Source: Thermococcus sp. 4557 (GTDB lineage Archaea > Methanobacteriota_B > Thermococci > Thermococcales > Thermococcaceae). Taken from it: a stretch of DNA of 64,000 nt. The DNA lies in the NCBI RefSeq assembly GCF_000221185.1, contig NC_015865.1, forward strand, positions 124,001 through 188,000, in the 5' to 3' direction. Below the pieces are notes generated by a model that was not told the DNA's origin, made no database searches, and saw only the letters and a program-made list of their open reading frames with translations. The translations under genes and the position numbers were made by a program. Below are positions 1 through 9,209 of this stretch, piece after piece; within the stretch, counting starts at the first letter, position 1, and the number at the start of each line of letters is the position of its first letter.

Positions 1-1337
1 ACGGCAGCGCCAACATCACCATGACGAGCGTCTGGCTGGGACCGAAGGAGGAGATCGAGAAGCAGATAGAGAAGATCCTCAACGAGACCCAGAACGGCAA
101 CATGACGATGGAGGAGGCCATAGAGAAGTTCGAGCAGGAGCAGCTCGCCAGGTACATCCAGGGACTCGCCCAGGCCGGGGTAAAGCTGGTGAACGAGAGC
201 ATGAAGTCCTACGGCATAGAGGAGGGCAACAACATAACCCTCGTCTTCAACGCGATAGCCCTCGACTATGCCAGGTACTACTCGTATGATCACTACTGGG
301 AGCTCTGGATCGACCCGACCAGGGGATACGGCTCCATGATGGTCCCCGATACGGGGTTCCCCTTTGGAATCGAGGCCAACAACACGTTCATAGTTGTCCT
401 TCCACCCAACGCGACGCTCCTGAGCTACCCCAAACCCTTCGTCAAGCAGTACAACCAGAGCAGGTTTGCGGTCGAGTCGAGTGCTGAGGGCGATACCGTC
501 ATCGTTCGCTCCCGCATATACCTCGAGCCCTGGCTGACCCCGGATGGGCTTAACTCCCTCTTCGGGGATTATGGGGACTACTACATCCGCTATAAGACCC
601 CCTACGAGGGAGTCGAGCACTATGAGAAGAGCATAACCAACGAGTACGTTACCCTTAACGTGTACTCCAACGGCACCGTCAGGCTGCACATGAAGGACGA
701 ATACGTGGAGCCCCTCAGGGACGTCATCGCCAGAAAGGTCGAGATAGTATCGTACGGGGTTCAGAACGTTACTGAGTACATACTCAGGACGTACTCCCTT
801 GCGCTCGGTTACCAGGGAGCCATAGTGGATGGTGGTAAGGTAACCATCCTCGGACTCAACGAGACAACCGCGCCCCTCGTCATCGACGCGGAGTACATGC
901 TGAGGAACTTCACGAAGTACGAGAACGGATCATACGTCTACACCTTTGATCCAACGATGGGAATGGCCCAGAGCCTCCAGGGCAGGAGCGAGTACGAGGT
1001 AAACAACACCCTGCACCTCACCCTCAACCTGACCGACGGCGGGGAGTTCATCGAGGTGCCCGACAACGTCAGCACCGAGGTCAAGGGCAACCGCTTTACC
1101 ATGACCGTTGTCCGCAGGGGGAACACCCTGGAGATAGTCTCCAACGTTTACATCCGCTACGGCGCCCAGCCGGAGGACGTGAAGGCCCTCCTCGCCAACC
1201 GCACCAGCGCAACGGTCAGGTACACCCTGCCGGCCGAGGAATCCAACGGGGGAATGAGCGACACCCAGAAGATGGCCGCGGTCATCGTTGCGGCGCTTAT
1301 CGTGGTCCTGGCGGTGGCCTTCTGGAAGAGGCGCTGA
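1..1337 (+). CDS. Surface-anchored hypothetical protein, 5' end cut off by the window
   Basis: The reading frame is open from base 3 and encodes G-S-A-N-I-T before the first in-frame ATG at 21, so the gene almost certainly begins upstream and only its C-terminal ~440 residues are seen. The visible part is a charged, Tyr-rich ectodomain with many N-x-S/T sequons. It ends in a single hydrophobic helix (AAVIVAALIVVLAVAF) followed by WKRR, the usual stop-transfer anchor of Thermococcales surface proteins. The bulk therefore faces outside, with the short basic tail in the cytoplasm. No enzymatic motif was recognised. A pyrimidine-rich run just after the stop (about 1339-1360) may end transcription. 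Function unknown; confidence is for a real anchored surface protein. Confidence 0.8.
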   Translation, partial: GSANITMTSVWLGPKEEIEKQIEKILNETQNGNMTMEEAIEKFEQEQLARYIQGLAQAGVKLVNESMKSYGIEEGNNITLVFNAIALDYARYYSYDHYWELWIDPTRGYGSMMVPDTGFPFGIEANNTFIVVLPPNATLLSYPKPFVKQYNQSRFAVESSAEGDTVIVRSRIYLEPWLTPDGLNSLFGDYGDYYIRYKTPYEGVEHYEKSITNEYVTLNVYSNGTVRLHMKDEYVEPLRDVIARKVEIVSYGVQNVTEYILRTYSLALGYQGAIVDGGKVTILGLNETTAPLVIDAEYMLRNFTKYENGSYVYTFDPTMGMAQSLQGRSEYEVNNTLHLTLNLTDGGEFIEVPDNVSTEVKGNRFTMTVVRRGNTLEIVSNVYIRYGAQPEDVKALLANRTSATVRYTLPAEESNGGMSDTQKMAAVIVAALIVVLAVAFWKRR

Positions 1338-1409
1338 GCTTCTTTCTTCCTTTCTTCCACGTTTCGATACCCATTTAAGGGAGCGCTCCAATTTTGGGTG
1401 GTGGTCAGG

Positions 1410-2051
1410 ATGACGCGCAAGCTCTACTACGAGGATGCCTACCTGAGGGAAGCGAAGGCGAAGGTTCTTGAAGTCAAGGAGAACGCCCTTCTCCTCGACC
1501 AGACGGTATTCTACCCGACCGGCGGCGGCCAGCCCCACGACAGGGGGACGATAAACGGCGTTGAGGTTCTGGACGTCTACAAGGACGAGGGAGGAAACGT
1601 CTGGCACGTCGTTGCGGAGCCGGAGAAGTTCAAGCCCGGCGACGAGGTTGAGCTTAAAATCGACTGGGACTACCGCTACAAGCTCATGAGAATTCACAGC
1701 GCGATGCACCTCCTGGAGCACGTGCTGAACGAGGTTCTCCCCGGCGAGTGGGAGCTCTACGGCAGCGGCATGAACGTCCAGAAGGGCCGCTACGACATAA
1801 CCTACCCCGAGAACGTGAACCAGTGGAAGGAGCAGATTATAGAGACCTTCAACAGGCTCGTTGACGAGGGCGGCGAGATGAAGATATGGTGGGAAGGGGA
1901 GACCCGCTACACCCAGATAAGGGACTTCGAGGTAATTCGCTGCGGCGGAACCCATGTTAAGGACATAAAGGAGATAGGCCACCTGAAGAAGTTCAAGCGC
2001 TCCAGCCTCGGAAAGGGGAAGCAGAGGCTCGAAATCTGGCTCGAGGATTAG
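1410..2051 (+). CDS. alaX: Alanyl-tRNA editing protein AlaX
   Basis: Free-standing trans-editing hydrolase that deacylates mischarged Ser- or Gly-tRNA(Ala). It corresponds to the editing domain of alanyl-tRNA synthetase without the catalytic and anticodon parts. The N-terminal part has the FYPTGGGQPHD loop (about residues 35-45). The zinc/catalytic motifs are HSAMHLLEH (about 95-103) and CGGTHV (about 180-185). At about 213 aa it fits the medium-length AlaX-M class. A GTG at 1398 would add four residues, but the GGTGGTGG at 1397-1404 is correctly spaced for the ATG at 1410, so that start is preferred. The 3' end overlaps the convergent surface-protein gene by four bases. Confidence 0.93.
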   Translation: MTRKLYYEDAYLREAKAKVLEVKENALLLDQTVFYPTGGGQPHDRGTINGVEVLDVYKDEGGNVWHVVAEPEKFKPGDEVELKIDWDYRYKLMRIHSAMHLLEHVLNEVLPGEWELYGSGMNVQKGRYDITYPENVNQWKEQIIETFNRLVDEGGEMKIWWEGETRYTQIRDFEVIRCGGTHVKDIKEIGHLKKFKRSSLGKGKQRLEIWLED

Positions 2052-3220
2052 CGTCTTCTCCCCACAACCACAGCCAGAACGCCCAGAAGCACCAGGATTA
2101 TTCCAATGGCCGCGGCGGGCCAGATTTTGTTCTTTTCTTTCCAGGGCACTGGATCCCTGGCGTAAATCTCCATGCCGTAGAGCCTTTTGCTGGGGAGCCC
2201 GAGGAAAAGCTCTGGGTATATACCGCTGCTCTGGAGTTCCAACGTCAGGAAATTCCTGCCCCGCTGCATTACGTAGAGAGTTCCATATGAGAACAGGATT
2301 TCAAAATGCGACGGTCCTGGTATCAGCCGCCCGCTGCAGGCCTCTCCACCGTTTAGTTTTGTGCAGACGAAGCCGTTCTTGACGTATATTTCTCCCTCTT
2401 TTTCATCGTCTGTTTTGTACCGGAAGAGGGTGAAGTTCTCACCCTCCCACAGAGCTTCTCCGTTTATTCTGAGGTAGCTCACCGGTCCGCAGCTCGGTGG
2501 AGGGTAGCCCTCTCCGTAGCTGGGTATACTTGGGAAGCCCTTTTGGGGTAGGAGGGCGAGCGCGTAGACTTCATCGATGTATTCCGCCCCTTCTCCTTCG
2601 AGCTTTACTGTGAGGTTCTTTGTTCTGATGAACCCACCCAACTGATACCACCAGAGCCCGCTGTGGAGGGGACGTGGTTCAACTGCGATACTCCCGTTTT
2701 CGGTTGTTATGATTGCCCTCAATGGAAGCTCCGTAACCTCTGTTCCATTGACGTACAGCCTGTTGGAGTCAAAATAGATGGCCTCGATCTCCAGGGGGCT
2801 TTGGATTTCATAGGCGGCTCTTTCCCTCTTAAGGGGCATTCTAACTATTCTGTATCTCCAGCTGGAGACGTAGTACTCCCTGCCGCAGACGTCAACGTCA
2901 TAGACGGGCTGGATTGAGATGTTGATGGGGCAGCGAGCCTCAAGGAACACTGTCACGTTTTTCCATCCAAGCGCTATTATCCTGGGGGATACGTTTTCCA
3001 GGCAAAATTTCTCCGTTCCGTTGAGGAAGAAAGAGGCTGTTCTACTTTCCTCCGGCCCGAAGAGTGTCATAACAACCCACTGGGGACAGGGGGAGCTGGC
3101 ATTGATGTGGAGGCTGTCGATAACATGATACGGCCTCTCCCTGATCTCTATCGTCGTGTTCCACGCTGAAACCGCGGGGAGGATCAACAGGGCAATGAGG
3201 AGCAGGGCGGCCGCTCTCAT
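2048..3220 (-). CDS. Secreted, C-terminally anchored hypothetical protein
   Basis: The 390-aa product begins with a signal peptide (MRAAALLLIALLILPAVSA, cleavage probably after VSA). It continues as a beta-rich ectodomain with eight or more cysteines and numerous N-x-S/T sites, and ends with one transmembrane helix followed by GRRR. This is the same architecture as the gene at the start of the window, so it should be displayed on the cell surface. AGGGGTAACC precedes the ATG at 3220 and a TATA-like TTTTTATCC lies at about 3242-3250, so it is probably transcribed alone. No domain was recognised and no catalytic residues can be proposed. Confidence 0.82.
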   Translation of the reverse strand: MRAAALLLIALLILPAVSAWNTTIEIRERPYHVIDSLHINASSPCPQWVVMTLFGPEESRTASFFLNGTEKFCLENVSPRIIALGWKNVTVFLEARCPINISIQPVYDVDVCGREYYVSSWRYRIVRMPLKRERAAYEIQSPLEIEAIYFDSNRLYVNGTEVTELPLRAIITTENGSIAVEPRPLHSGLWWYQLGGFIRTKNLTVKLEGEGAEYIDEVYALALLPQKGFPSIPSYGEGYPPPSCGPVSYLRINGEALWEGENFTLFRYKTDDEKEGEIYVKNGFVCTKLNGGEACSGRLIPGPSHFEILFSYGTLYVMQRGRNFLTLELQSSGIYPELFLGLPSKRLYGMEIYARDPVPWKEKNKIWPAAAIGIILVLLGVLAVVVGRRR

Positions 3221-3332
3221 GGTTACCCCTAAGCTGTTTCTGGATAAAAACTTTTCGCGTTAGTAATTGGTGGGAACTTGTTATTACTGAGCTAGAAGAG
3301 AGCCTGGAAAATAAAGAATGGAAAGCACAGGG

Positions 3333-5435
3333 TTAAAATAGCATCAGCTTCTTTTTCTCCTCTTTTATCCCCACTTCGCTGTCGTAGTCCACGTCAACGC
3401 CAAAAACCCCGAATCTTTCGTAGATGTCCTCGCTGTAGAGCCTTGCCTCCCCGAGCACCCATATAGGTACATTCACCGTGTGCTCCATCACGTAAACCGC
3501 CGCGTCCAGCCGTTTCTCCCTGGACAGTTCATCCCAGCGGGAGGCAAATTCTGCGGCCGTATTAATGAATGGCCGTGGAATCGCCGGCAGGGTCATGAAG
3601 GTGTCCCTCGTGGATAGCCAGTCTTCGCTCTTTTTCCAACGATTTATTGTCCTTAGAGTTTTTAAGAGCGGTCTCTCCTCGAGCTTGCCCTCATAGTTAT
3701 TCCATATCTCGTCATAAAACCTGTCGTTGAGCTCCAGAAGGTGAAGCTCACTCTCCATGCCTTCGAGTTCTCCAAGAAGGGCCAGGCTTGCCTTGAATGC
3801 ATCCCTGTCATATGGCAGATGCTTTCTTTTGCCCTCTGGCTGGAAGATGTACACCCTGCCTTTTTTCTGCCCCCTCCTGTTGACCCGCCCAAAGCGCTGT
3901 ATCAGAGAGTCCAGCGGGGCGGTCTCGGTGTACATCACATCGTAGTCTATATCAAGGGAAACCTCGACCACCTGGGTGGCCACGAGTATTCCCCTGTCAA
4001 TTTTTCCCACGAGTTCCATTTTATTTTCCTTGTCCTTATTGATGAACCTTGAATGGAAGAGGTACACGTCCTTTCTTTTTCTCCGGAGCTCCTCGTAGAG
4101 GTGTCTGGCCCTCGTTACGGTATTGGCGACCACCAGAACCTTACCGCCCTCGCCAGCGATCTCATCAACGGCGTTCATCAGCGGCTCGTCCCTCACCTTC
4201 ACATCCACCCTCTTCCTGGAACGGTAGCGCTCCTCAACGCTCTTTAAGGGGATTAGCGGCTGAAGCCCCCTCCCCTCCAGTTCCGCAATAACGTGCGATG
4301 GCAGTGTAGCAGACATTACGGTAACATGGGCTTTTAGGTATTTGATAGCGTATTCAATCGCGTCCAAGATAAGGGATAGTGTGAACGGGCTGTAGGCGTG
4401 TATCTCGTCGATTATCCAGTGCGCTCCTCTGAGTGCGAACTCCCTGACCGGGAAGCGTGGATAGTTCAGGAAAGCCAGCAGAACCTGGTCGATTGTTGAT
4501 ACGAAGATGGGCCTCATCGCGTAGCGGTGAATGAGACGCTCGTCCAGGGCACCTTTCCGGTAAAGGCTCAGGAACAGCATGCTGTGGGAAAACGAGACCG
4601 TATCCTTCCCAAACATGGATTCAAAGCGTTTCCTCATTGCCTCCGTGGTGGTTATCGTTGGGAGTGAATAGACCACTCTAGAGGCTCCATCAGGGGTTGC
4701 CAGGAGGCTGGTTTCCGTTTTGCCGTCTCCAGTCGGGAGTCTGAAGTATCCGCCTCCCCTGCCCAGCGCCACCCTTTGATATGGCCTGAGCGAGAAGCCC
4801 TTATTCTTCAGATACCCTGCGGTCAGGTCCCGGACGGCTCCTCCCCCCGGCAGGTGATACGTCTCCGCCGAGAAACCCCCGCTTTCAAGCCAGTCTGAAA
4901 CGCGGAGAAGACCGTTGAAGAGCGTGTACAGGGCGCGGACCTCTACAGGATCCATGTCATAGTCGTCCTCCAGATCCCCTCCAAGAATTCTTTCTCTGAG
5001 CTCCCAGACGAAATCAGCGGGCTCTGAAATAGTGGTTCCGTCAACTACCAGTTTCTCCCCGCGCTCTATCTCGTTGCTGTAAAGTGCTTGGTGAAGGTCA
5101 GAGTGATGGCTTAGTATTGAGGCTAGGGCTATCGTCCTGTAGGGTTCTTGGCAGTTCAGAAACCGCGAGGCCAGCTCGAGTCCGAGGTACGCGTGGGGAG
5201 GTGCCTTTCCCAGTTTTCCATCGAGTTTGGCCTGGAATCTGTCATCGAGCTTTCCAATGTCGTGAAGGAAGACGTGAAGGAGCAGGCATTCATCGAGCCG
5301 CTCATCGTGGGGGATTTTTGGCAGAAGTCCTCTGGCTATTTCTTGCGCCCCCTTGGAGTGGTCGTAGAGGCTCCTGTCAGGTTTGGCCTTGGCTCGCTTC
5401 CTCTTCATGAGTTCTATCAAATTGTCCCATTCCAT
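3333..5435 (-). CDS. cas3: CRISPR-associated Cas3 nuclease-helicase (HD + DExH)
   Basis: Target-degrading enzyme of type I interference: after Cascade binds protospacer DNA, Cas3 nicks it and unwinds it 3'-5'. The N-terminal HD nuclease domain shows the H-x-S at about residue 26 and LHDIGK at about 57-62. The SF2 helicase core follows with Walker A (TGDGKTE, about 235), DEIHAY, SATLP, and the late motif QRFGRVNRRG. HD and helicase are in one 700-aa chain, as is usual for this subtype. It is the last gene of cas1-cas2-cas4-cas3, three bases after the cas4 stop, so it relies on the upstream promoter. All key HD and helicase residues look intact, so the system should be able to destroy targets. 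Confidence 0.96.
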   Translation of the reverse strand: MEWDNLIELMKRKRAKAKPDRSLYDHSKGAQEIARGLLPKIPHDERLDECLLLHVFLHDIGKLDDRFQAKLDGKLGKAPPHAYLGLELASRFLNCQEPYRTIALASILSHHSDLHQALYSNEIERGEKLVVDGTTISEPADFVWELRERILGGDLEDDYDMDPVEVRALYTLFNGLLRVSDWLESGGFSAETYHLPGGGAVRDLTAGYLKNKGFSLRPYQRVALGRGGGYFRLPTGDGKTETSLLATPDGASRVVYSLPTITTTEAMRKRFESMFGKDTVSFSHSMLFLSLYRKGALDERLIHRYAMRPIFVSTIDQVLLAFLNYPRFPVREFALRGAHWIIDEIHAYSPFTLSLILDAIEYAIKYLKAHVTVMSATLPSHVIAELEGRGLQPLIPLKSVEERYRSRKRVDVKVRDEPLMNAVDEIAGEGGKVLVVANTVTRARHLYEELRRKRKDVYLFHSRFINKDKENKMELVGKIDRGILVATQVVEVSLDIDYDVMYTETAPLDSLIQRFGRVNRRGQKKGRVYIFQPEGKRKHLPYDRDAFKASLALLGELEGMESELHLLELNDRFYDEIWNNYEGKLEERPLLKTLRTINRWKKSEDWLSTRDTFMTLPAIPRPFINTAAEFASRWDELSREKRLDAAVYVMEHTVNVPIWVLGEARLYSEDIYERFGVFGVDVDYDSEVGIKEEKKKLMLF

Positions 5436-5438
5436 ATC

Positions 5439-5927
5439 TCACACCCAGCAGAAGTCCCTGTAAGCGCATCTTCTGCAGTATGGTTTTTTCTTAGCTGGAG
5501 GTGGTGTTTCAAGGGATATAACCCTTTCGATGTCCTCCAGAGCTTTTTCGAGGGCCAGTATGTCCTCGTCCCGCAGCTCTACTTCCTCGCGCCTCTTTTC
5601 TCGAGGATATGTCATGACGCCTTTCGCATCAACGCCCGCTTTCTTCAGCAAGTAGAGGTAGTATTTCAGCTGCCACCTGGCGGGCTCCTCCAGCCTGGAG
5701 CTTTTCTTGATTTCCACGACCTCAATGCCGTCACCCTTTATCACCACGTCGAGCTTCACGTCGCCCAGAGTAACCTCCTTCCAGTTCCGCTCATACGATT
5801 CCCCGTGAATGAGCCTTCCTATGAGCATGTCCTCGTTCTCCTCGTCAAACTGAAGCCCCCTAGAAAAGAACCACAGCTCCCTCTTGCATGTGAAATAGTA
5901 CTGTACCATGACGCCAGTTATCCTCAA
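5439..5927 (-). CDS. cas4: CRISPR adaptation exonuclease Cas4 (RecB-like, Fe-S)
   Basis: A 162-aa Cas4 that trims new spacer precursors and checks their PAM together with Cas1-Cas2. The PD-(D/E)XK core is visible: GRLIHGES (His motif, about residues 33-40), an LDVV segment with the metal-binding Asp, and EVVEIKKSS (E-x-K motif, about 73-81). The four Fe-S cysteines are one near the N terminus (FTCKREL) and three at the C terminus (YCRRCAYRDFC). The start ATG overlaps the cas2 stop as ATGA, so translation is coupled. Length and motifs are complete for the family. Confidence 0.94.
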   Translation of the reverse strand: MRITGVMVQYYFTCKRELWFFSRGLQFDEENEDMLIGRLIHGESYERNWKEVTLGDVKLDVVIKGDGIEVVEIKKSSRLEEPARWQLKYYLYLLKKAGVDAKGVMTYPREKRREEVELRDEDILALEKALEDIERVISLETPPPAKKKPYCRRCAYRDFCWV

Positions 5928-6181
5928 ATTATCTCCCCCACGGGGCTTTTATCAATCCCGATGACGTGGAGCGTGAAGTCCCCGCGCGGCAGTTCGTATA
6001 TCAGCACGGAGTCATCTCCCTCGATCATGCTTTCGAGGGTTCGTTTTATCTCATAGAGCTGGGCTTTGCCGACTTCTCCTTCAAAGACGCTGTTCTGGCG
6101 CCAGTGAAGGTGTGTCCTCAGAAAGCGGTGAACCTTGCCAACCCTCCTCACGTCAACATCGTAAACGATTATTACGTACAT
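5924..6181 (-). CDS. cas2: CRISPR adaptation protein Cas2
   Basis: Small (85 aa) ferredoxin-fold subunit that dimerises and bridges two Cas1 dimers in the spacer-integration complex. The first beta strand ends in the conserved aspartate (IIVYDV), followed by the helix RVGKVHRFLRTHLHW and the SVFEGEV strand typical of archaeal Cas2. A GTG three codons upstream is in frame. The ATG at 6181 is preferred because the end of cas1 supplies a perfect GGTGGTG before it and because the TGATG overlap with the cas1 stop is typical coupling. Confidence 0.95.
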   Translation of the reverse strand: MYVIIVYDVDVRRVGKVHRFLRTHLHWRQNSVFEGEVGKAQLYEIKRTLESMIEGDDSVLIYELPRGDFTLHVIGIDKSPVGEII

Positions 6182-7134
6182 CACCACCACGCCCGCAGTG
6201 ATCTGTATTTGCTGTCCCCCAGGAGGTGCCTCACAAGGGAGTATCCTTCCAGGCGAACCATGTATCGAATCGATACCTTCCTCTTGAATCGTGGATGGAG
6301 AACCTTCCTGTTGAGTTCTCCGTTGAGTTCCTCGATAAATATTCTGAGCCCCTCCCTGTTCATCATCACCCCAACGTCCCTATCGAAGTGTTCTTTCCGT
6401 ATCTGTCGCCTGTTGACGAGTCGGAGAATAACTCTGAAGACGATTATCGGCTTGAATATATCTGCAATGTCAAGTGCCAGCGAATACCTCCGCTCCAGAG
6501 GCTCGTGGAGGAAGCTGATGGCCGGATGGAGGTATGTCTTCCGAATCTCCGAGAGCACCACCGTGTAGAGAACCGAGTTCCCGTAGCTTATCATGGCGTT
6601 CACCTCATCGCGGGGAGGCCTTCTATTTCTTTCATTAAACTCGAAGTGTTTGAGCATGGTGGAATACACCCCGTAGAACTCCCTCCACAACTGGCTCTCG
6701 ACCCCCATCAGCTCGGTGGGCGTTTCACCCTTAACCTCGATTTCCGAGATGGTGCCATAATCCGCCCTCTGTGATTTCAGAAAAGCCACCATCGAGGCTT
6801 TTATCCCCCCCAGGAACTGAGAGGCTATGTAGATGCGCTTTTCCGGGTCGAGGTAGTGCTCGGCCTGTTTTATTACGACCGTTCCACTTATCTGCCCCTC
6901 AATCGGCATATACGAACCCCTATAATAGCCGTACTTGTTGTAGAAGTGGGCAGGGACATTTTTCTCTGAGAGAAGTTTTATAGCCCCGCTCGTTAAAGTC
7001 ACGGGTTTGAAACAGTGTATTTCGCTGGTGGAGTTTATGGGGATGGCTTTCTTGCCGTTCTCGTTCTCGAAGAATAGAGTATTGCCCCTCCTTTCGAGTA
7101 TCCCCATCTGGGTGATATACACCGGCCGTTTCAT
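6181..7134 (-). CDS. cas1: CRISPR integrase Cas1
   Basis: Metal-dependent integrase that inserts spacers at the leader end of the arrays. The 317-aa protein has the N-terminal beta domain (KRPVYITQ...) and the alpha-helical catalytic domain. The conserved Glu lies in VESQLWREFY, the His in AISFLHEP and the Asp in LALDIADIF. An in-frame TTG at 7179 would begin inside the terminal CRISPR repeat. The ATG at 7134 is chosen because GGTGGTTTC precedes it and the family starts here. It is the first gene of cas1-cas2-cas4-cas3. Only 33 bp separate its ATG from the last repeat of array 1, so it is either read through from the array or driven from within the degenerate repeat. Confidence 0.95.
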   Translation of the reverse strand: MKRPVYITQMGILERRGNTLFFENENGKKAIPINSTSEIHCFKPVTLTSGAIKLLSEKNVPAHFYNKYGYYRGSYMPIEGQISGTVVIKQAEHYLDPEKRIYIASQFLGGIKASMVAFLKSQRADYGTISEIEVKGETPTELMGVESQLWREFYGVYSTMLKHFEFNERNRRPPRDEVNAMISYGNSVLYTVVLSEIRKTYLHPAISFLHEPLERRYSLALDIADIFKPIIVFRVILRLVNRRQIRKEHFDRDVGVMMNREGLRIFIEELNGELNRKVLHPRFKRKVSIRYMVRLEGYSLVRHLLGDSKYRSLRAWW

Positions 7135-7167
7135 GAAACCACCAACCGGGGTTTTGCTTAAGCTTCT

Positions 7168-9209
7168 TATTGGACACAATTCTGTCCTACGGAAACCTAC
7201 AAAAGCCGGTTTGGGCGTCGTCGGTTACCCATAGCTTTCCACACAATTCTGTCCTACGGAAACGTCATACCAAAAGCAGTCGTGGGTGCGGGGGTCTCTG
7301 CTTTCCACACAATTCTGTCCTACGGAAACTATTCCTCTGACCCACAAGCACGGTTGTATGGCAGGTTATTCTTTCCACACAATTCTGTCCTACGGAAACT
7401 TCGAGGACCGCGAGCCTTTCCTTCTCCTCAAACTCCTCTTTCCACACAATTCTGTCCTACGGAAACAGAGGGTCCGAGGTTATCCCCATGTCATACGTTC
7501 CACTTTCCACACAATTCTGTCCTACGGAAACCCCGACCAACGACGAGGCAAAGGCCCTTTTCGCCAACCTCTTTCCACACAATTCTGTCCTACGGAAACC
7601 AAAAAGCGGTTTCTCCTCGCTCATTGGCTCCCGACCTCCTCCTTTCCACACAATTCTGTCCTACGGAAACAAGACGTTGGAATAACCCATTTCCGAACTC
7701 TCGAACCTCTTTCCACACAATTCTGTCCTACGGAAACCAAAACATGCAGGCTGTGGGCGCAGGGGGAGAAAAGTTTTCTTTCCACACAATTCTGTCCTAC
7801 GGAAACGGGAACCGACGCCGGAACCGGTGTACATAGTGGTGGAGATCTTTCCACACAATTCTGTCCTACGGAAACGATTTGCAAAAGGTCGCCTAACTCT
7901 TCAGCCACCTTGACTTTCCACACAATTCTGTCCTACGGAAACCCGGTGGCCTCGCTACTGATGGACCACATGAGCCTGGCTTTCCACACAATTCTGTCCT
8001 ACGGAAACGAACATAGTTCTAACGACAAAACTTCGGGGGTGGTACTTTCCACACAATTCTGTCCTACGGAAACCCTTGTCACCCACAAGTCGACATACGC
8101 TCCGGGCACTTTCCACACAATTCTGTCCTACGGAAACCTGGGATAACTGAAGGGTCCTCAGAGTGGACGGAGTCTTTCCACACAATTCTGTCCTACGGAA
8201 ACAACAGAGAAGAGGCGATTAGGCGCACGCTTGAGGAGCTCTTTCCACACAATTCTGTCCTACGGAAACTTCAGGAAAGCGATAACGCCGACCCGGACCA
8301 CCCAATCACCCTCTTTCCACACAATTCTGTCCTACGGAAACGCTTATGGGCGAGCTTGCGGACGATTAGCAACCACTTCTTTCCACACAATTCTGTCCTA
8401 CGGAAACCCGCGGCCGTCGTCGTGAGCATGAGGGAACACGGCGCTTTCCACACAATTCTGTCCTACGGAAACCCGCGGCCGTCGTCGTGAGCATGAGGGA
8501 ACACGGCGCTTTCCACACAATTCTGTCCTACGGAAACTGTTCACTACCGAGGAGGTTACGCCGATTTCGAGGACGGCTTTCCACACAATTCTGTCCTACG
8601 GAAACAGAGAAAGTTGAGCATTTGGAGGCACTAGACGACTTCCCTTTCCACACAATTCTGTCCTACGGAAACTACTCCTCCCACGGTTCGGGCGGTTCTG
8701 GGAAGTTACTTTCCACACAATTCTGTCCTACGGAAACAAAAGATGGGAGGTGAGGATAGGTGAATGAGGTTGTCTTTCCACACAATTCTGTCCTACGGAA
8801 ACATTGGCTGCATCGGACGACGAGGAAAAGAAGAAGGAGGTCCTCTTTCCACACAATTCTGTCCTACGGAAACCCGGTGTGTTTTTGCGGAGAGTATAGG
8901 GCGGCGGTCCTCTTTCCACACAATTCTGTCCTACGGAAACAGAACTTTGAGAAGCACCTGAATGTGAAGAAGGCCAACTTTCCACACAATTCTGTCCTAC
9001 GGAAACATGACAACAATGAAGTTTATTTTGGTCTAAGGGATAATCTTTCCACACAATTCTGTCCTACGGAAACCTACTTCCCTGAGGTCATCGGCCGCCG
9101 CCTGAGGAATTACACTTTCCACACAATTCTGTCCTACGGAAACTCTCGTAGTCCTCGCTTATGTTCTCGATGTAGTTCGCCTTTCCACACAATTCTGTCC
9201 TACGGAAAC
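7168..9209 (-). CRISPR. CRISPR array 1: 31 repeats, 30 spacers
   Basis: Twenty-nine-base repeats read CTTTCCACACAATTCTGTCC then TACGGAAAC on the plus strand. I counted 31, starting at 7168, 7235, 7301, 7371, 7438, 7503 and so on to 9181; spacers are 35-43 bases. All full repeats look identical. The leftmost one (7168-7196) carries four changes in its first six bases. A worn terminal repeat marks the leader-distal end, so the leader is on the right and transcription runs on the minus strand. In that orientation the repeat ends in GTGGAAAG, the expected 8-base crRNA 5' handle left by Cas6. Two neighbouring spacers (8408-8443 and 8473-8508) are identical. Confidence 0.98.
8408..8537. repeat. Tandem duplication of one spacer-repeat unit in array 1
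   Basis: The 36-base spacer at 8408-8443 (beginning CCGCGGCCGTCGTCG) is repeated exactly at 8473-8508, and each copy is followed by an identical repeat. A 65-base unit is therefore present twice in a row. This is most simply explained by recombination or slippage between repeats after acquisition, not by two independent acquisitions. Confidence 0.95.

Noticed and set aside
930-1982. 350-codon open frame on the minus strand
   Set aside because: Antisense of the surface protein and AlaX; no recognisable motif, and it would span two real genes.
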